From positions 1,753,363 to 1,817,362 of the forward strand of contig JAYJMM010000027.1 of NCBI GenBank assembly GCA_037349105.1: DNA of 64,000 nucleotides, read 5' to 3'. The notes beneath the pieces are model-generated. The model was given only the letters and a program-made list of their open reading frames with translations. It searched no databases and had not been told where the DNA came from. The DNA is from Limnomonas spitsbergensis (taxonomy: Eukaryota > Chlorophyta > Chlorophyceae > Chlamydomonadales). Below are positions 9,787 through 19,756 of the stretch, in pieces. The first letter of the stretch is position 1. Every line of letters starts with the position of its first letter. A program made the translations under genes and the position numbers.

Positions 9787-10212
9787 TTAACTAACCTTGT
9801 AGAGCAGGTTTTGCTGAAGTCGGCGCCAAGCCATGACCAGGTAGATAAATCCAACATCATACAGCAAGCAATCTAGATTTGCGTAGACGAATGCCCAGAA
9901 TATAATGAATATAATTGTGAATTTAAAGTCACGTAAAATTGATGTGCGAAATGCGTGGATGTAGTGCCTGACCTGGGCTGTACTCTTGTTCAGGCCTTGA
10001 AGGAGGCTAAGGATGAATTTGAGCTGGGGAGCAGTCGCAGGCTTATCTTGGGCACCAGAGGCAGATGAAACAGACAGGGTGCTGATAAGGGCAGAGGCTG
10101 CAGCCTTGCTGGTGGGCATAACAAACTTGTCAGCCAGACGACGGCGCAAGAGGGAGATATGTGGCTCAGTAGGGGGCACATCATTACCGTTGTTCTGGGT
10201 AACCTGCTCCAC
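9787..10212 (-). CDS. unknown protein with ATxxQ motif, inside the Pif1-bearing insertion
   Basis: A 141-residue frame contains PATAPQLKFILSLLQGLN, and before it KAAASALISTL. Motifs of the form A-T-x-x-Q-...-L, with a nearby EASALI, occur as small repeats in many replication-associated proteins. The next gene (10292-10621) has TYAEASALIDENKDAF, so the two may be exons of one protein. The C-terminal part (FTIIFIIFWAFVYANLDCLL) is hydrophobic but probably intronic or out of frame. In copy B the hAT element cuts this frame. Confidence 0.3.
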   Translation of the reverse strand: MEQVTQNNGNDVPPTEPHISLLRRRLADKFVMPTSKAAASALISTLSVSSASGAQDKPATAPQLKFILSLLQGLNKSTAQVRHYIHAFRTSILRDFKFTIIFIIFWAFVYANLDCLLYDVGFIYLVMAWRRLQQNLLYKVS

Positions 10213-10291
10213 CTGACGTATCAGGTCCTTGGCCTCTAGTACAGTTGTACCTGTGATTTAGGCAAAAACAATTTTAAGCAGGGCAATTTAT

Positions 10292-10621
10292 TTATGCTGG
10301 GCAGTTATCAGGTACATGAAGCAGTTTCAAATGTTTTCCAGAAGCTGGCCTGGCCTTGTCAGGGGCCAATTTAAAGGCATTAAAAGCGTCTTTGTTTTCG
10401 TCGATAAGGGCACTAGCCTCAGCGTATGTTAAGCCAGCCATGGCATCTGGCAGTATGCCCATGTCATTAAGCCACGTTGACTGGTTTTCAGACATGGGCT
10501 CATTTTCCGGGTCGAATGCCTCCACGTCTGCATATTGGACCATGTCAAGGATGTCCTCAAGGCTGCCTGACTTGAACGCACTCCCTAAAGAACACAGGGA
10601 AAGGGACTCACAGTTATGCAT
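10292..10621 (-). CDS. small acidic protein or exon with EASALID motif
   Basis: A 109-residue acidic frame reads DILDMVQYADVEAFDPENEP, then LTYAEASALIDENKDAFNAF. The LT-x-x-EASALI motif pairs with the ATxxQ motif in the frame below it. I do not know the function. It lies between the neighbouring frame and the Pif1 fragment, all on minus, so it probably belongs to the same transcript. Confidence 0.3.
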   Translation of the reverse strand: MHNCESLSLCSLGSAFKSGSLEDILDMVQYADVEAFDPENEPMSENQSTWLNDMGILPDAMAGLTYAEASALIDENKDAFNAFKLAPDKARPASGKHLKLLHVPDNCPA

Positions 10622-10783
10622 GCCTCATATCTCATATCAGGAAGATGCTGTGTAGCTAGGTACGTACAGGCTAAATTGAATAAAATATCCGTAAACAAGA
10701 AACTTCTCAAAACTTTGTGCTTCCACTGCCAGGTAGAGCAAAACTATGTACTGCTAATAATAATAATCCCATAACCCTAGCAG

Positions 10784-11790
10784 CTAAGGCTGCACGTCGT
10801 GGTCAGATGGGATGTGGGGGATAAACATTGATGGGACGAGGATGACACCTGCGGGGAGAATGGTGACATTGTCCAGGGAGGTGGGTCTAGAGAATGCAAC
10901 ATAGACTTCGCCAGGAGTCTCAATACCTTCCACATGAATGAAAAGTTTTCCGGTGACAGTTTCACCTTGTACTTTAAATAAAGTGCGGGCATAAGCTAGG
11001 CGCACAGGGTACATGAACCTCTCAATGCTGGTATTCCCAACCCGTACACACTCGTACTCCCTGCCAACAGTGATATCTCTCATAACACCATCAATTTCTT
11101 TTTTATCTTCAGCTTAGTGCTGCTGACAAATGATACAACACCCACATCACCGTTAGCCAGCCCTATATATTTTTGGTTGCGGGTGATCATGATAGGACAG
11201 CCAACAACAAGAGACAGTTTGGTGGGCAGATCAGAAGTCTTAGTCAGACGACTCTTCAGTTTTTCCTGGTCAGCAACAGAGAGCAGATGCATTTTAGACA
11301 GTTCATCTTTAGCAGTCAGGGTGATAATTTCATAAGGCGCATAGAATTTCCTTACCTGGGTGTCATCGTACGAATCAACAAGTTCATAGGTGGGGGCTAT
11401 AATCACATCATCACGCCCAATGTCAGGGATTTCACCTTCAGGGAGGATCCTGTCATGCAGTATTTTAAAGGCCGAAGAGGCCAGATCAGCAGCAGTTGGG
11501 GCATTTATGCGAAGGAAGTTTAACAGGGAGACAAAGGGGGCCTAGGAGGGGTCAGATTGCCTGTGGTTTGCAGTGAAGGTGAACAGATTAAACATGCGCC
11601 ACATCAACCACTTCGTTGGCTGATGCGGACATGCATGTGCGTCACGACACTTCTTACAAACTGCTGGCAGCTGATGAATGTCACCTGTGAGGATAACAAG
11701 TTTGCCACCAAAGGGGAGGGAGGCAGATGACTCAGCACAACATTCAAGGCAGCGGTTATGGATTTTTTGAAGCATTTCAGCTTGCAGCAT
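10784..11790 (-). pseudogene. Pif1-like DNA helicase, C-terminal half, broken
   Basis: Three minus-strand frames give consecutive Pif1 motifs. 11790-11542 has GKLVILTGDIHQLPAV (Walker B block) and FTANHRQ. 11406-11080 has SLVVGCPIMITRN and IGLANGDVGVVSFV. 11083-10784 has YPVRLAYARTLFKVQGETV and PGEVYVAFSRPTSLDN (motifs V and VI). Pif1 proteins are 5'-3' DNA helicases; mobile copies are typical of Helitrons and related elements. The Walker A half is not found upstream, and the frame changes at about 11410-11540 and at about 11083, so this is a remnant or has introns. No Rep/HUH domain was seen nearby. Confidence 0.75.
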
Positions 11791-11849
11791 TCGGTATGCA
11801 TGAGTTCAGGGCGACGATGAGGATCAACAGAGATCCGAGGACAGGGTTG

Positions 11850-12010
11850 GCGCGTCCGCGGCGACGGGGGATGGGATGACTGGGGAAAGGGGGGACTAGC
11901 ATTGTGGGGGATGGGATGGGATGACGGAGGATGGGATGACTGAGGAAAGACGGAGGATTGGGGACGAGGACAGGGGAACAGACGGGGTAGCACGGAGGAC
12001 TGGGTAACAG
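11850..12010. repeat. G-rich degenerate tandem repeat (GGGATGGGATGAC)
   Basis: The words GGGATGGGATGAC and GGAGGATGGGATGAC recur several times. The array lies upstream of the helicase remnant and has probably replaced or interrupted its N-terminal part. From 12011 to 12580 I see only the right subterminal repeats of the insertion. Confidence 0.5.
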
Positions 12011-12580
12011 ACGGTATTGAGTTGCGCTTAAGAAGCACTTCTTGATTCCTGGGAGGAATAGCTGGCCTTTATGCGCTTCGTGTGGCGGGAAATTTCATAC
12101 TGATTTAAAATCCCCGCAACTTCGACTGCAACGCTCGATTACGACGACGTTGGTACTGATTTAAATTTCCCGCAACTTCGACAGCAGCGCCCGATTACGA
12201 CGACGATGGCGACTTCAGATTCCTCGCGTTCCGACACTGGAGACGTGTGAATGTGTGAATATTTGAACTCAGCTGTCAGCGGTAACCGACCTCGCCGACC
12301 TGGCAGGGTCTTTCTGACTCGCTGACTCACTGTTTTCTTTCGCTGTTCCACTCAATCAGTTACGAGGGTTAGAAGCAGCCCATTACACCTGCGATGGAGA
12401 GGCTACAACATTCCTGCGAGGCTGTGGCGACGATTTGGCACCTGTGACGCCTGGTCGGTTGCCTGTCGGTTTGTACGGGTCGAAAAATGGGCTCTTTAAT
12501 CTAGTATGATGCCGTACGCGACGATATGTACGGGAGAATTGTACGGGTCAAAATATGGGCTCTTGAATAATAGACCGGGG

Positions 12581-13385
12581 CAACGAGAGGCTGACATCGT
12601 TGTCCTTCGCCACTATGCCCATGGGTCCAGACGACCACCGTGATGAGGCCAGTAGGGGCAGGCAGGAGAGAAAGGCTGTCACAGCTGCTCCCAAGCTGCA
12701 GTACTTTCGGAGCGACAGGAGCAATCTGGAGCAATGTGTGGGACTTATGGTCAAAGGCAAAGTTCTGGTGGCTCAGAAAGCCCTCATGGACTCAGCGTGC
12801 TCATGCCACGTTATCACTGTCAACATCGCTGAACAGTTAGTCGCCATGTGGGCTGAGCTGATCCGTACGGATGAGAAAATCCGTACCACAGACAATGCAG
12901 GGGCAGATTTGTATGGCGTGCTCTTCATTTATGTGGTGTACGGATACGGTGGGCCCAATGCCATTATGGAGCCCACAGTGGTCAGAGTCGTTAAGACGCC
13001 ACCCGACGCGTATGAACACTTGGTAGGGAACCTGGAGTTCCTCAAGTACAACGGGGTATTTGAGGCAGCAGGCAGGCTGACCTTACGCCCCAGAGAGGGT
13101 CCCCAGAAGGCACGAGGGTTAAGGGACCTCACGCTGCCATCCCCAGAAGGGGGCATCCCCAGAAGGGGGGTACCAGGCAGCAGCGGTAGCCTGGGCCGGA
13201 ATCCAGTGTGGATTTTTGCGGAACAAGAGGGGTGGCTTGCGGCCAGTATTGAAGAAGAACATGAACCACTCTTACAGCATGCCATGGCAACACGCGCAGG
13301 TGTCGCCATGAGGGCTGGACAAGAGGTGGGACAGAGCCGCGGGAGAGCCGCAGATGCAGGTAGAAGCAGCCGTGGGGGTCCATAG
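12581..13385 (+). pseudogene. Gag/aspartic-protease fragment, resumed after insertion
   Basis: The frame resumes Gag at NERLTSLSFATMPMGP, then runs through PKLQYFRSDRSNLEQCVGLM and the protease-like motif ALMDSACSCHVITVNIAEQL, and on to YVVYGYGGPNAIMEPTVV and PPDAYEHLVGN. In retropepsins the active motif is D-T/S-G; here it is D-S-A, so the enzyme is changed or inactive. After VFEAAGRLTLRP (about 13085) similarity to the minus-strand copy stops and the rest is low-complexity. Confidence 0.7.
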
Positions 13386-13418
13386 GAGGTCCATTCAAGG
13401 CCACACCAGCACAATCAG

Positions 13419-14165
13419 GTGCAGGCTGGGGCCGCAACAGCCGCGCATATGGAAGGCAAGGAGGCAGCAAAGGCTGCTGCATCACAGCAGAGCCGAGCAG
13501 CAGCAAGGGCAGTGACCGCTGCTGCAGTATCAGAGGATACGCACAGGGCACGCCAGGCAGCGGCAATGCCCAAGGCAGAGAAGGAGGTTATCAGGAGATG
13601 CTTGGCAGCAAGCCCAGGCCACCCATGCGTCTTGTGCGGGACGCCATGCCAGCACTCACCAGAAGAGTGCGAGCTGAGAATACTAGCACTGACTCAGCAC
13701 AGGGACCATGCGGAAGCCCCGGTGGCCTCGCCAGCAGCAACGCCGAGGGTGGCCTTCGGCGCGGCTGCAGCAGGGAGAGCTGCCATCTCGGGACCAACGC
13801 TGCGCTCGGAGGTGCGAGTGCCCAGCAGAGGCGAGAGGGCCAATGAGGAGCAGCTGCCCAGGCCGCAGCAAGAAGGGAGCCAAAGCAGGCGCATTGCGGA
13901 GACACCGCCAGCTGTGGCTGGATCGAGCGCACAAACGCAAGAGGCCAAGGGTGGCGATGGGGGAGTCACCCCAGAAGCAGGAGGCGAAGGGCGGGGAGCA
14001 ACAGGGCAGTGCGGTTACGCGGACCGCGGCCAGGGAGAGCCTGGCAGCGAGGACGAGGAGGAAGAGGAAAGCGATGAGGAGAGGGCCCAGGAGGCAAAGC
14101 CTAGCAGAAAATCCAGGGAAACGGACAGGCTGTGCAGCCAGGTGCAGACCTGCAGAAAGATCTAA
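13419..14165 (+). pseudogene. Gag-like N-terminal fragment with C2HC finger (I)
   Basis: An alanine- and glutamate-rich frame contains HPCVLCGTPCQHSPEECELR, a C-x2-C-x5-H-x4-C finger (about 13626-13670). The same finger occurs at 18471-18515 (TPCTYCDRLSDHTEKECEER), so this is a family domain rather than chance. The C-terminal part is acidic (DEEEEESDEERAQE). No catalytic domain is visible. It probably represents the N-terminal region of the Gag polyprotein family that fills 12.6-24.1 kb. Confidence 0.45.
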
Positions 14166-14956
14166 AATGGAAGGAAGAGCAATTGTACCGCCAGGCGGTG
14201 GCCTCAGTTGAATACCTGCGCCTGCAGCAGGCCAGGTGGACAAGCATCCAGGATGCCAATGAGCGGCTCACCGAGGTGCAGCAGCAGTACGTCTTGCGCG
14301 CAGATCAGCTGCGAGAGCTGTACAAGGTTATCGGAGATCAGCAAGCGGGGCAGCCGCTGAACCAAGGGAACCCACTCCCGGTCCCTGTAGACCAGGAGTT
14401 TGCAGCATGTATCCAAGAAATATTCCGTCATGCATCTCCTTGGGAGAACACGGACGAGGAAAGCGATCATCCCTGTCAAGGTGAGCAGCAAGGAGCAGAG
14501 GAAAAGGACCCTGGTCAGAAAGGACCAGTGGACGATGACATGGCCAGGGGGGCCAGTGAGGAGGCGCGCGCGCAGCGAATGGGGACAGCTCTCGCGGCTG
14601 CAAAAAGGGGCCAGGAGCCCAGAGAGCGCAGCAGGAGCGCGCAGAGGACCCACGGTGGGGAGCGCCACGGGGTGGTACCTACGCCCGAGGCTACGACCCA
14701 GCGGTCATACCACGCTGCCAGATCACACAACATGCCTGACGAACAGGGCAGGGGCAGGAGGCAGCGGTCGGCCAGCAGGGAGCGCAGGAGCCAGCCCAGA
14801 GGCAGGTCCCAGGAGCGAGGCCCTGGGGGCCAAGCCAAGGCACACAGGCGAGAAGAGAAAGAGCAAGACAGGAGGAGGGCCTCCGGCCAGAGTCCGCCGG
14901 GCAGGGCCCAGACAGGGCGAGGCTGGACTGGAGGACGACAGAGCGTCCTCGGACCC
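14132..14956 (+). pseudogene. Gag-like fragment: coiled coil then Arg/Ser-rich region
   Basis: The frame continues with a helical, glutamine-rich segment (EYLRLQQARWTSIQDANERL, then TEVQQQYVLRADQLREL) that looks like a coiled coil. A long Arg/Ser/Gln-rich tract follows (ASRERRSQPRGRSQERG and similar). A matching coiled-coil region exists at about 18660-18830 (FLKMQQAKWR). Basic RS-rich tails usually bind nucleic acid. It overlaps the previous frame by 34 bp in another phase, so at least one frameshift separates them. Confidence 0.4.
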
Positions 14957-16405
14957 CACGATGGGGAGTATGATTCAAGTGCTTGAAGCCGGGGCACTAC
15001 GCAAATGCGTGCCCAGAGCAAGGGGATGCCTTGCAGGCAGGCGAGAGCAGCCGCCTTGATCGGCTGCGAGCACCAGCAGGCCCAGAACGGGGCTTGGGGG
15101 CCAGGGGGCCTGGCAGCAGCCAGGAAGCCTCAGAAGAGCGCATGCGGCATGTCTATGAGGCGGCCCATGGGATCTCGTACGCAGACTGGAGGGAGCAGCA
15201 TGCTGCAGCTGGACCAAGCACGATGCCGGGCCCGCCAGGATGGCCGGGGCCAGCAGAGCAGTCAGAGGGTCCCAGGTGGGCAGGTCAAGGGGGGCACATT
15301 TGCCTGATGTCTATCCACGGGGGATATGACCAGGACGCATGCACGGCCCAGGTTGAGAGAAACCAGGTGGCAGAAGTGTATGTGGCCTTCCAGGGGGTGC
15401 CAGAGGGGCAGGTGGCCCAGCAAAAGCACCACTGGAAGATGGCGGTTGAATCACTGGCAATGAACCATTACGGTACTGTGCCAGCAGGGTCAACCAGACA
15501 TATAGAACATGCAGTTGGGTTCCTGAGGGACCTCCAGCATAGGGGGTGCCCGGCCCCGTGTGAGGGGTGGCCCAACATGTTCCAGATATTCCTGGAAAAC
15601 GAGTGGGCGGACTACCATGTCCAGATGGATGAGATTGATAGAATGGCGTGGGAGGAAATGCACCCGCACGAAGTAGAAGAGTGGGAAGCCAGTTCCAATG
15701 GGAACAGCTCCGATTCCGCGGATAGAGACTCAGAGCCTTGGGGCGATACGCCAGTGCAAAAGGAGGAGTCTGCCTTGATCTGTCTAGGTACCCCGGAGGG
15801 TCAAAGCGACACAGAAAGCGGGGCAGCGGGAGCAGCCGCCAAGACCCTGGATCCACTCAGCGTGCAGGTTCGCCGCCCAAGGGTCAGGGGGGCCGCAGCA
15901 ATGAGCCGAGAGGAGGATACAGCGGGGCCCGTCAGGACAGATTGCAGCGATCAAGGGGTACATCCGGCCCGACACGGTGATGGCAGAATACATGCAGAGG
16001 GAGTGGGCACACCCCATCTATGCATACTGCGCTCATGAGCTGGTGGGCCTTGTGATCAGAGAAGGCATCACAGCAGTGGATGCAACCGACAAGGCACGCC
16101 CAGAAGTACCTGACAGCGCGCGCACAAAGGGAGTGTGGCAAGGCGCGCTGCCAGGGTTCATGTGCACGCCGTGGGCGGAGGACTGCGTCCATCAGTTGAT
16201 GGAGCACCCCGGCCTGAGAGACCACGCCTTCTACGTACCCGTGCAAGCCATAGCCGCAGGAGGGCACGGGATGGGCGATGGGTCGGCGGTAGGAAGCTAT
16301 GGCGGTGCATGGCTGTGCCACTACGGCATGCCCAGGCGATGCGAGGTCACAATTGAGGCGGCAATCCTCATTCCTAGGGTGGTCGCGGGCCAAGCTGTAC
16401 CATGA
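14957..16405 (+). pseudogene. Gag-like fragment with CCHC knuckle lost to a stop codon
   Basis: From 14969 the codons read stop-F-K-C-L-K-P-G-H-Y-A-N-A-C. That is a C-x2-C-x4-H-x4-C zinc knuckle whose first cysteine codon is TGA. The frame then runs to 16038 (HVYEAAHGISYADWREQHAA, then acidic EVEEWEASSNGNSSDSADRD) and shifts to the frame 15977-16405 (YMQREWAHPIYAYCAHELVG). I do not recognise the latter part. It lies directly upstream of the Gag core copy at 16587. Confidence 0.4.
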
Positions 16406-16586
16406 GGAGTGGCTCCTGGGGAGGCCAGAGCAGCCATCCCGGTGCAGCAGCTGGTATCGTACTGGAAGCAAGCAACGAGCCTAGCCTCAGGAGCCAGCGG
16501 GGAGATGCAGAGCGCAGGCCCATGCCAAGCAGCCCAGCGGCCAGCGAGCAGCCAAGGCCAACCAGGAGTCTAGATCCAGGAGTCTA

Positions 16587-17995
16587 GCCAGAGGAGACAG
16601 TGGAGGCGTTTGCCCACAGGGTCCTATCCACAGGAGATGCTGCAGATCTCCAAGGATGCAGTGGACCACTTCGGCAGTAGGCACTCGGTGGCGCACATGT
16701 TCTACGAAGGGCTGCCAGGGGACATCAGGACCAAGCTGAGCGCGTTTGTCATCACAATGCCAGACTACCTGAGCATGACGGATGAGGAGCAGTTTGTAGT
16801 GCTGACGCGGCATGTGCTGCTGTGGGAAAGGTTTGCCCTGGAGATGGGGGATCTGACTACCATGGACGCCAGGCAGGGGCCAGGGGAACACCCGCACAGA
16901 GGCCAGGCGGAGCAGCCAGCGGGGCGAGACAGGCCAGGCCAGTGGAAGGCCAGGTCGAGGCCGGAGGGGCCGACAACCTCAGCAGGCCAAGTCGTCACCC
17001 AGCCAGCCAGACAGGAAGGCAAGGCCAAGGGGGTCACATGGGCAGATCAAACAGCCGCGCTAACCACCAGCACACAAGGAGCTGGGGGCGCGCCCAAAGC
17101 GTGCTTCATGTGCGGTAGCCTGGAGCACCTGGCCAGGGACTGTAGGACGCCTAGGGCCAGAGACGAACGCAGACCAGCGCCGCTGGCCACGGATATCGCT
17201 ACGGGGCAGGCCAGGCCGCCGCCACAGCAGTACCCGCAGCCGCCACAGCCATACCCGCAGCCACCAAGGCCACAGGGGCAGCCAGCAGGCAGGCCCTATG
17301 ACAGGAACCAGAGCAGCCGGCAGTTCCCAAGGCAGAGACAAGGTCAGGCAGGGCATAGCCAGCAGGCGGCACACCTGTCTCACCTGACTGGTCCTTCAGC
17401 GCAGTATGAGCCAGGGGGATGGCACCAGACGGTTGCAGAAATGCTGAGCGAGTCAGTGGCATTGATGACCCAAGTAGGGCTGGCGCCCAGGCCAGAGGAT
17501 TACAAACAAGCAGCACACAACGCTAGGCCCAAGTCTTTCCAACCCGCGTCTAGCAGTGAGGAGGAACCCGGACAGCTCATTGTCGAGCACACCTCAAGAA
17601 AGGGAGCTAACAGACTTGCTCTGCGTAAACTGGCTGACGGATTGTGTGATGTCCGCGCGCAGGTGCTGCACTTGAACGAAAGGATCACGGCGCTGGCATA
17701 CACCACCATGCCAATGGGACCAACGGAAGCCCACGGTGAGGCCAACAGGGGCAGCAGAGGGCGAACGGTGCTGGTCAGGCCCAGGCTGCAGTACTTCAGA
17801 AACGACAGGAGTAACATTCGGCAGTGTGTGGGGCTCATGGTCAAAGGACAGGTGCTGGTGCCAAGATGGCACTAATGGACACGACATGCTCCTGCCACGT
17901 CATCACAGTGAACATCGCTGAGCAGCTGGTGGCCATGGGGGCCGAGCTAGTCCTGACAGATGAAAAGATCAGGACCACTGACAATGCGGGTGCGG
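16587..17995 (+). pseudogene. Gag core, zinc knuckle and aspartic-protease-like region (plus copy)
   Basis: Order of parts: EETVEAFAH (just after a TAG stop at 16584-16586), then ISKDAVDHFGSRHSVAHMFY, the core ending WERFALEMGDL, an intact knuckle CFMCGSLEHLARDC (17102-17143), a Pro/Gln-rich linker, and MLSESVALMTQVGLAPRPED. The last parts are LHLNERITALAYTTMPMGP and, after a frameshift at about 17870, ALMDTTCSCHVITVNIAEQL. The protease motif is D-T-T instead of D-T-G. Sequence similarity to other copies stops near 17995. There is no RT, integrase or recognisable LTR. It is the only copy in the window with a complete CCHC knuckle of this type. Confidence 0.7.
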
Positions 17996-18044
17996 ATCAA
18001 AGGTTTGGAGCAGAGAGGACCAGGAACTGGCACCCCAGTGTGCC

Positions 18045-19366
18045 ATGGTGACCCACGCAGATGCAGCCCATGGGCAGTCAACGGTGGTGGCCGCAACACG
18101 CGTCACGCGCCTGCCAGAAGCAAAGGAGCCAGCAGAGGACCTGCGGGGTGCCGCCCAGACAAAGGCGGCAGACAACCGCGGGGCAAGACCCGTCGGAGCG
18201 CTGCCGTGGAAGAGAAGGGAGGAGGCTACCCCACCAGCGAATCCAGGTACTGGGCAAGCAGGCTGGGCCGCTGCCCAGCACCACCCAGCGACAGTCAGCC
18301 ATGACGGTACCAAGGACGCTGGGAGCCGGCCCGACCACCTGGAGGAGGGCGACGCCAGCCCAGTGGTGCCCAAGGTGATGGCAGAGGAGAAGGCACGGGC
18401 AGCCATGGGTCAGGAGCCGGGCATCAGAAGGGAGGTCGGGCGACTCCTAAGAAAATTCCCCAACACCCCGTGCACGTACTGCGACAGGCTCAGCGACCAC
18501 ACGGAAAAGGAATGCGAGGAGCGGCTAGGGGCCCTGCTCGCCGCAAGCAGGGCAAGCATGAAGGCAGAGTGTGCTTACGGCGCGGCCAGGACAAGAGGAT
18601 CGGCGGGCTGGAACGCCGGGTGCTGGTGCTCACCAGGGCTCGCCAACACAGGGACAAGCAACAGATCTTGCACCTGGAGGCATCCATTGCCTTCCTCAAG
18701 ATGCAGCAGGCCAAGTGGCGCGCAAGCGGGGCAGACGAAAAGATGACCATCATGGTGTGGATCGAGTGTGATGCACTGATCAAGGAGGTCAATGGGCTCA
18801 AGCTCAGGTACACCAAGACGTGGAGGAGTGCGGAAGAGACCGGAGAGCAGCACCAGACGGGCCCTAGCAGCGATCGACATCATCCATGGAGCGGGGCAAG
18901 CAGCCCGGCCAGAGGGGCTGCCCAGCTGCAGCTGGACGAACATCAGGAGGAAGAGGCGACCGGAGCCGCGCCAAACACCGGCGAAGGAACACTCAGCACC
19001 AGGCCAAAGGACGACACAGTGCAGCAGCTCCTGGACACACTTGAATACCCCAACATGTGGGAGGCACTGGAGGACCACAGGCTCGGCCAGAAAGACAGCG
19101 GCGACAGAATCAGCGGGAGGTGGCTGATTGCCCCAAGGTCCCCGCCAGAGGCAGCCCCAGCCCAGCAGCAAGGAGACCAGGCCGCAGCCCGGACAACTCC
19201 AGCAGAAAGGACAGGAGCAGACCAACCAGCGCCGAGGGGGGACGCCGCTCCAGGGAGTGGAGCCCCGAGCGCCGCGACGGCTGCCAAGAAGGAAGGGCCG
19301 CCAGCGCAGAGGTGCAGCGCCGCGGGACCCAGAAGGAGAAGGCGCCGGAGGTCAGACAGGGCATAG
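18045..19366 (+). pseudogene. Gag-like N-terminal fragment with C2HC finger (II)
   Basis: Two overlapping frames (18045-18746 and 18470-19366) together give a finger TPCTYCDRLSDHTEKECEER (C-x2-C-x5-H-x4-C), a helical segment LEASIAFLKMQQAKWR, and an acidic/serine-rich then Arg-rich tail. The order matches the fragments at 13419-14956, so this is a second copy of the same N-terminal module. It abuts the plus-strand protease fragment at 17995, suggesting head-to-tail stacking of copies. Confidence 0.4.
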
Positions 19367-19756
19367 GCCAAGGGACCCGGCCCACAGCCCGAGTGGCGAG
19401 CGCAGGCCACAGGGCAGGCCCCAGAGCACCAGCAGAGAGCGCAGGATGCCAGGCAGGCCGCAGAGCCCCAGCAGGGAGCACATGACCTAGGAGCGCAGGA
19501 TCCAGTGAAGGCCACATGACGGACAAGCCCAGGGCAGGGGCGAGGCTGCAGCTTATCAGACGGGCTCATGCTACACCTGTGGAGAGAAGGGGCGCTTTGC
19601 CCACGAGTGCAGCCGAGGCCAGGGGAGGACCCGACAGCAGGTCAGCAGAGGAGGCGACTGGCCGCAAGCCCATGAGGTAGAAAGGCCGAGCAATGCCAGA
19701 CCAGGGGAGGCAGTCGGCGGCTGCGATCACCGTAACCTCCGCGACATGTTCGAGGG
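19367..19756 (+). pseudogene. Gag-like tail with mutated CCHC knuckle
   Basis: After Arg-rich, Ser-rich sequence, the codons from about 19568 read C-Y-T-C-G-E-K-G-R-F-A-H-E-C. The pattern is a zinc knuckle in which the zinc-binding histidine (expected after GEKG) is arginine. The reading continues to about 19791 on plus, while the minus-strand Gag copy begins near 19757, so the junction between the two convergent copies lies here. Confidence 0.4.

Larger units (their letters stand above)
9092..12580 (-). mobile_element. 3.5-kb insertion carrying a Pif1-helicase fragment
   Basis: This insertion interrupts a Gag frame, and CAACG occurs on both sides (9087-9091 and 12581-12585). Removing the insertion plus one CAACG restores the reading frame exactly. 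The left end begins TGTAACGG; the right end is GACCGGGG. Slightly inside the left end is GCCCCGGTTTATT, which matches the inverted right end GCCCCGGTCTATT, so short imperfect terminal inverted repeats may exist. Subterminal repeats are TGCTATTGCTGAGC words (about 9186-9245) on the left and two copies of a GTACGGGTC...ATGGGCTCTT block (about 12473-12566) on the right. Genes inside are on minus. The 5-bp duplication argues against a classical Helitron. I cannot assign the superfamily. Confidence 0.65.

Noticed and set aside
9092..12580. Helitron assignment of the Pif1-bearing insertion
   Set aside because: No Rep/HUH domain was seen and the flanks show a 5-bp duplication, while Helitrons insert without one. 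Left unassigned.
13591..15856. Minus-strand frames across 13.6-15.9 kb
   Set aside because: They are high-GC shadows of the plus-strand Gag-like frames; they are leucine/proline/alanine-rich without motifs and do not recur as frames elsewhere.
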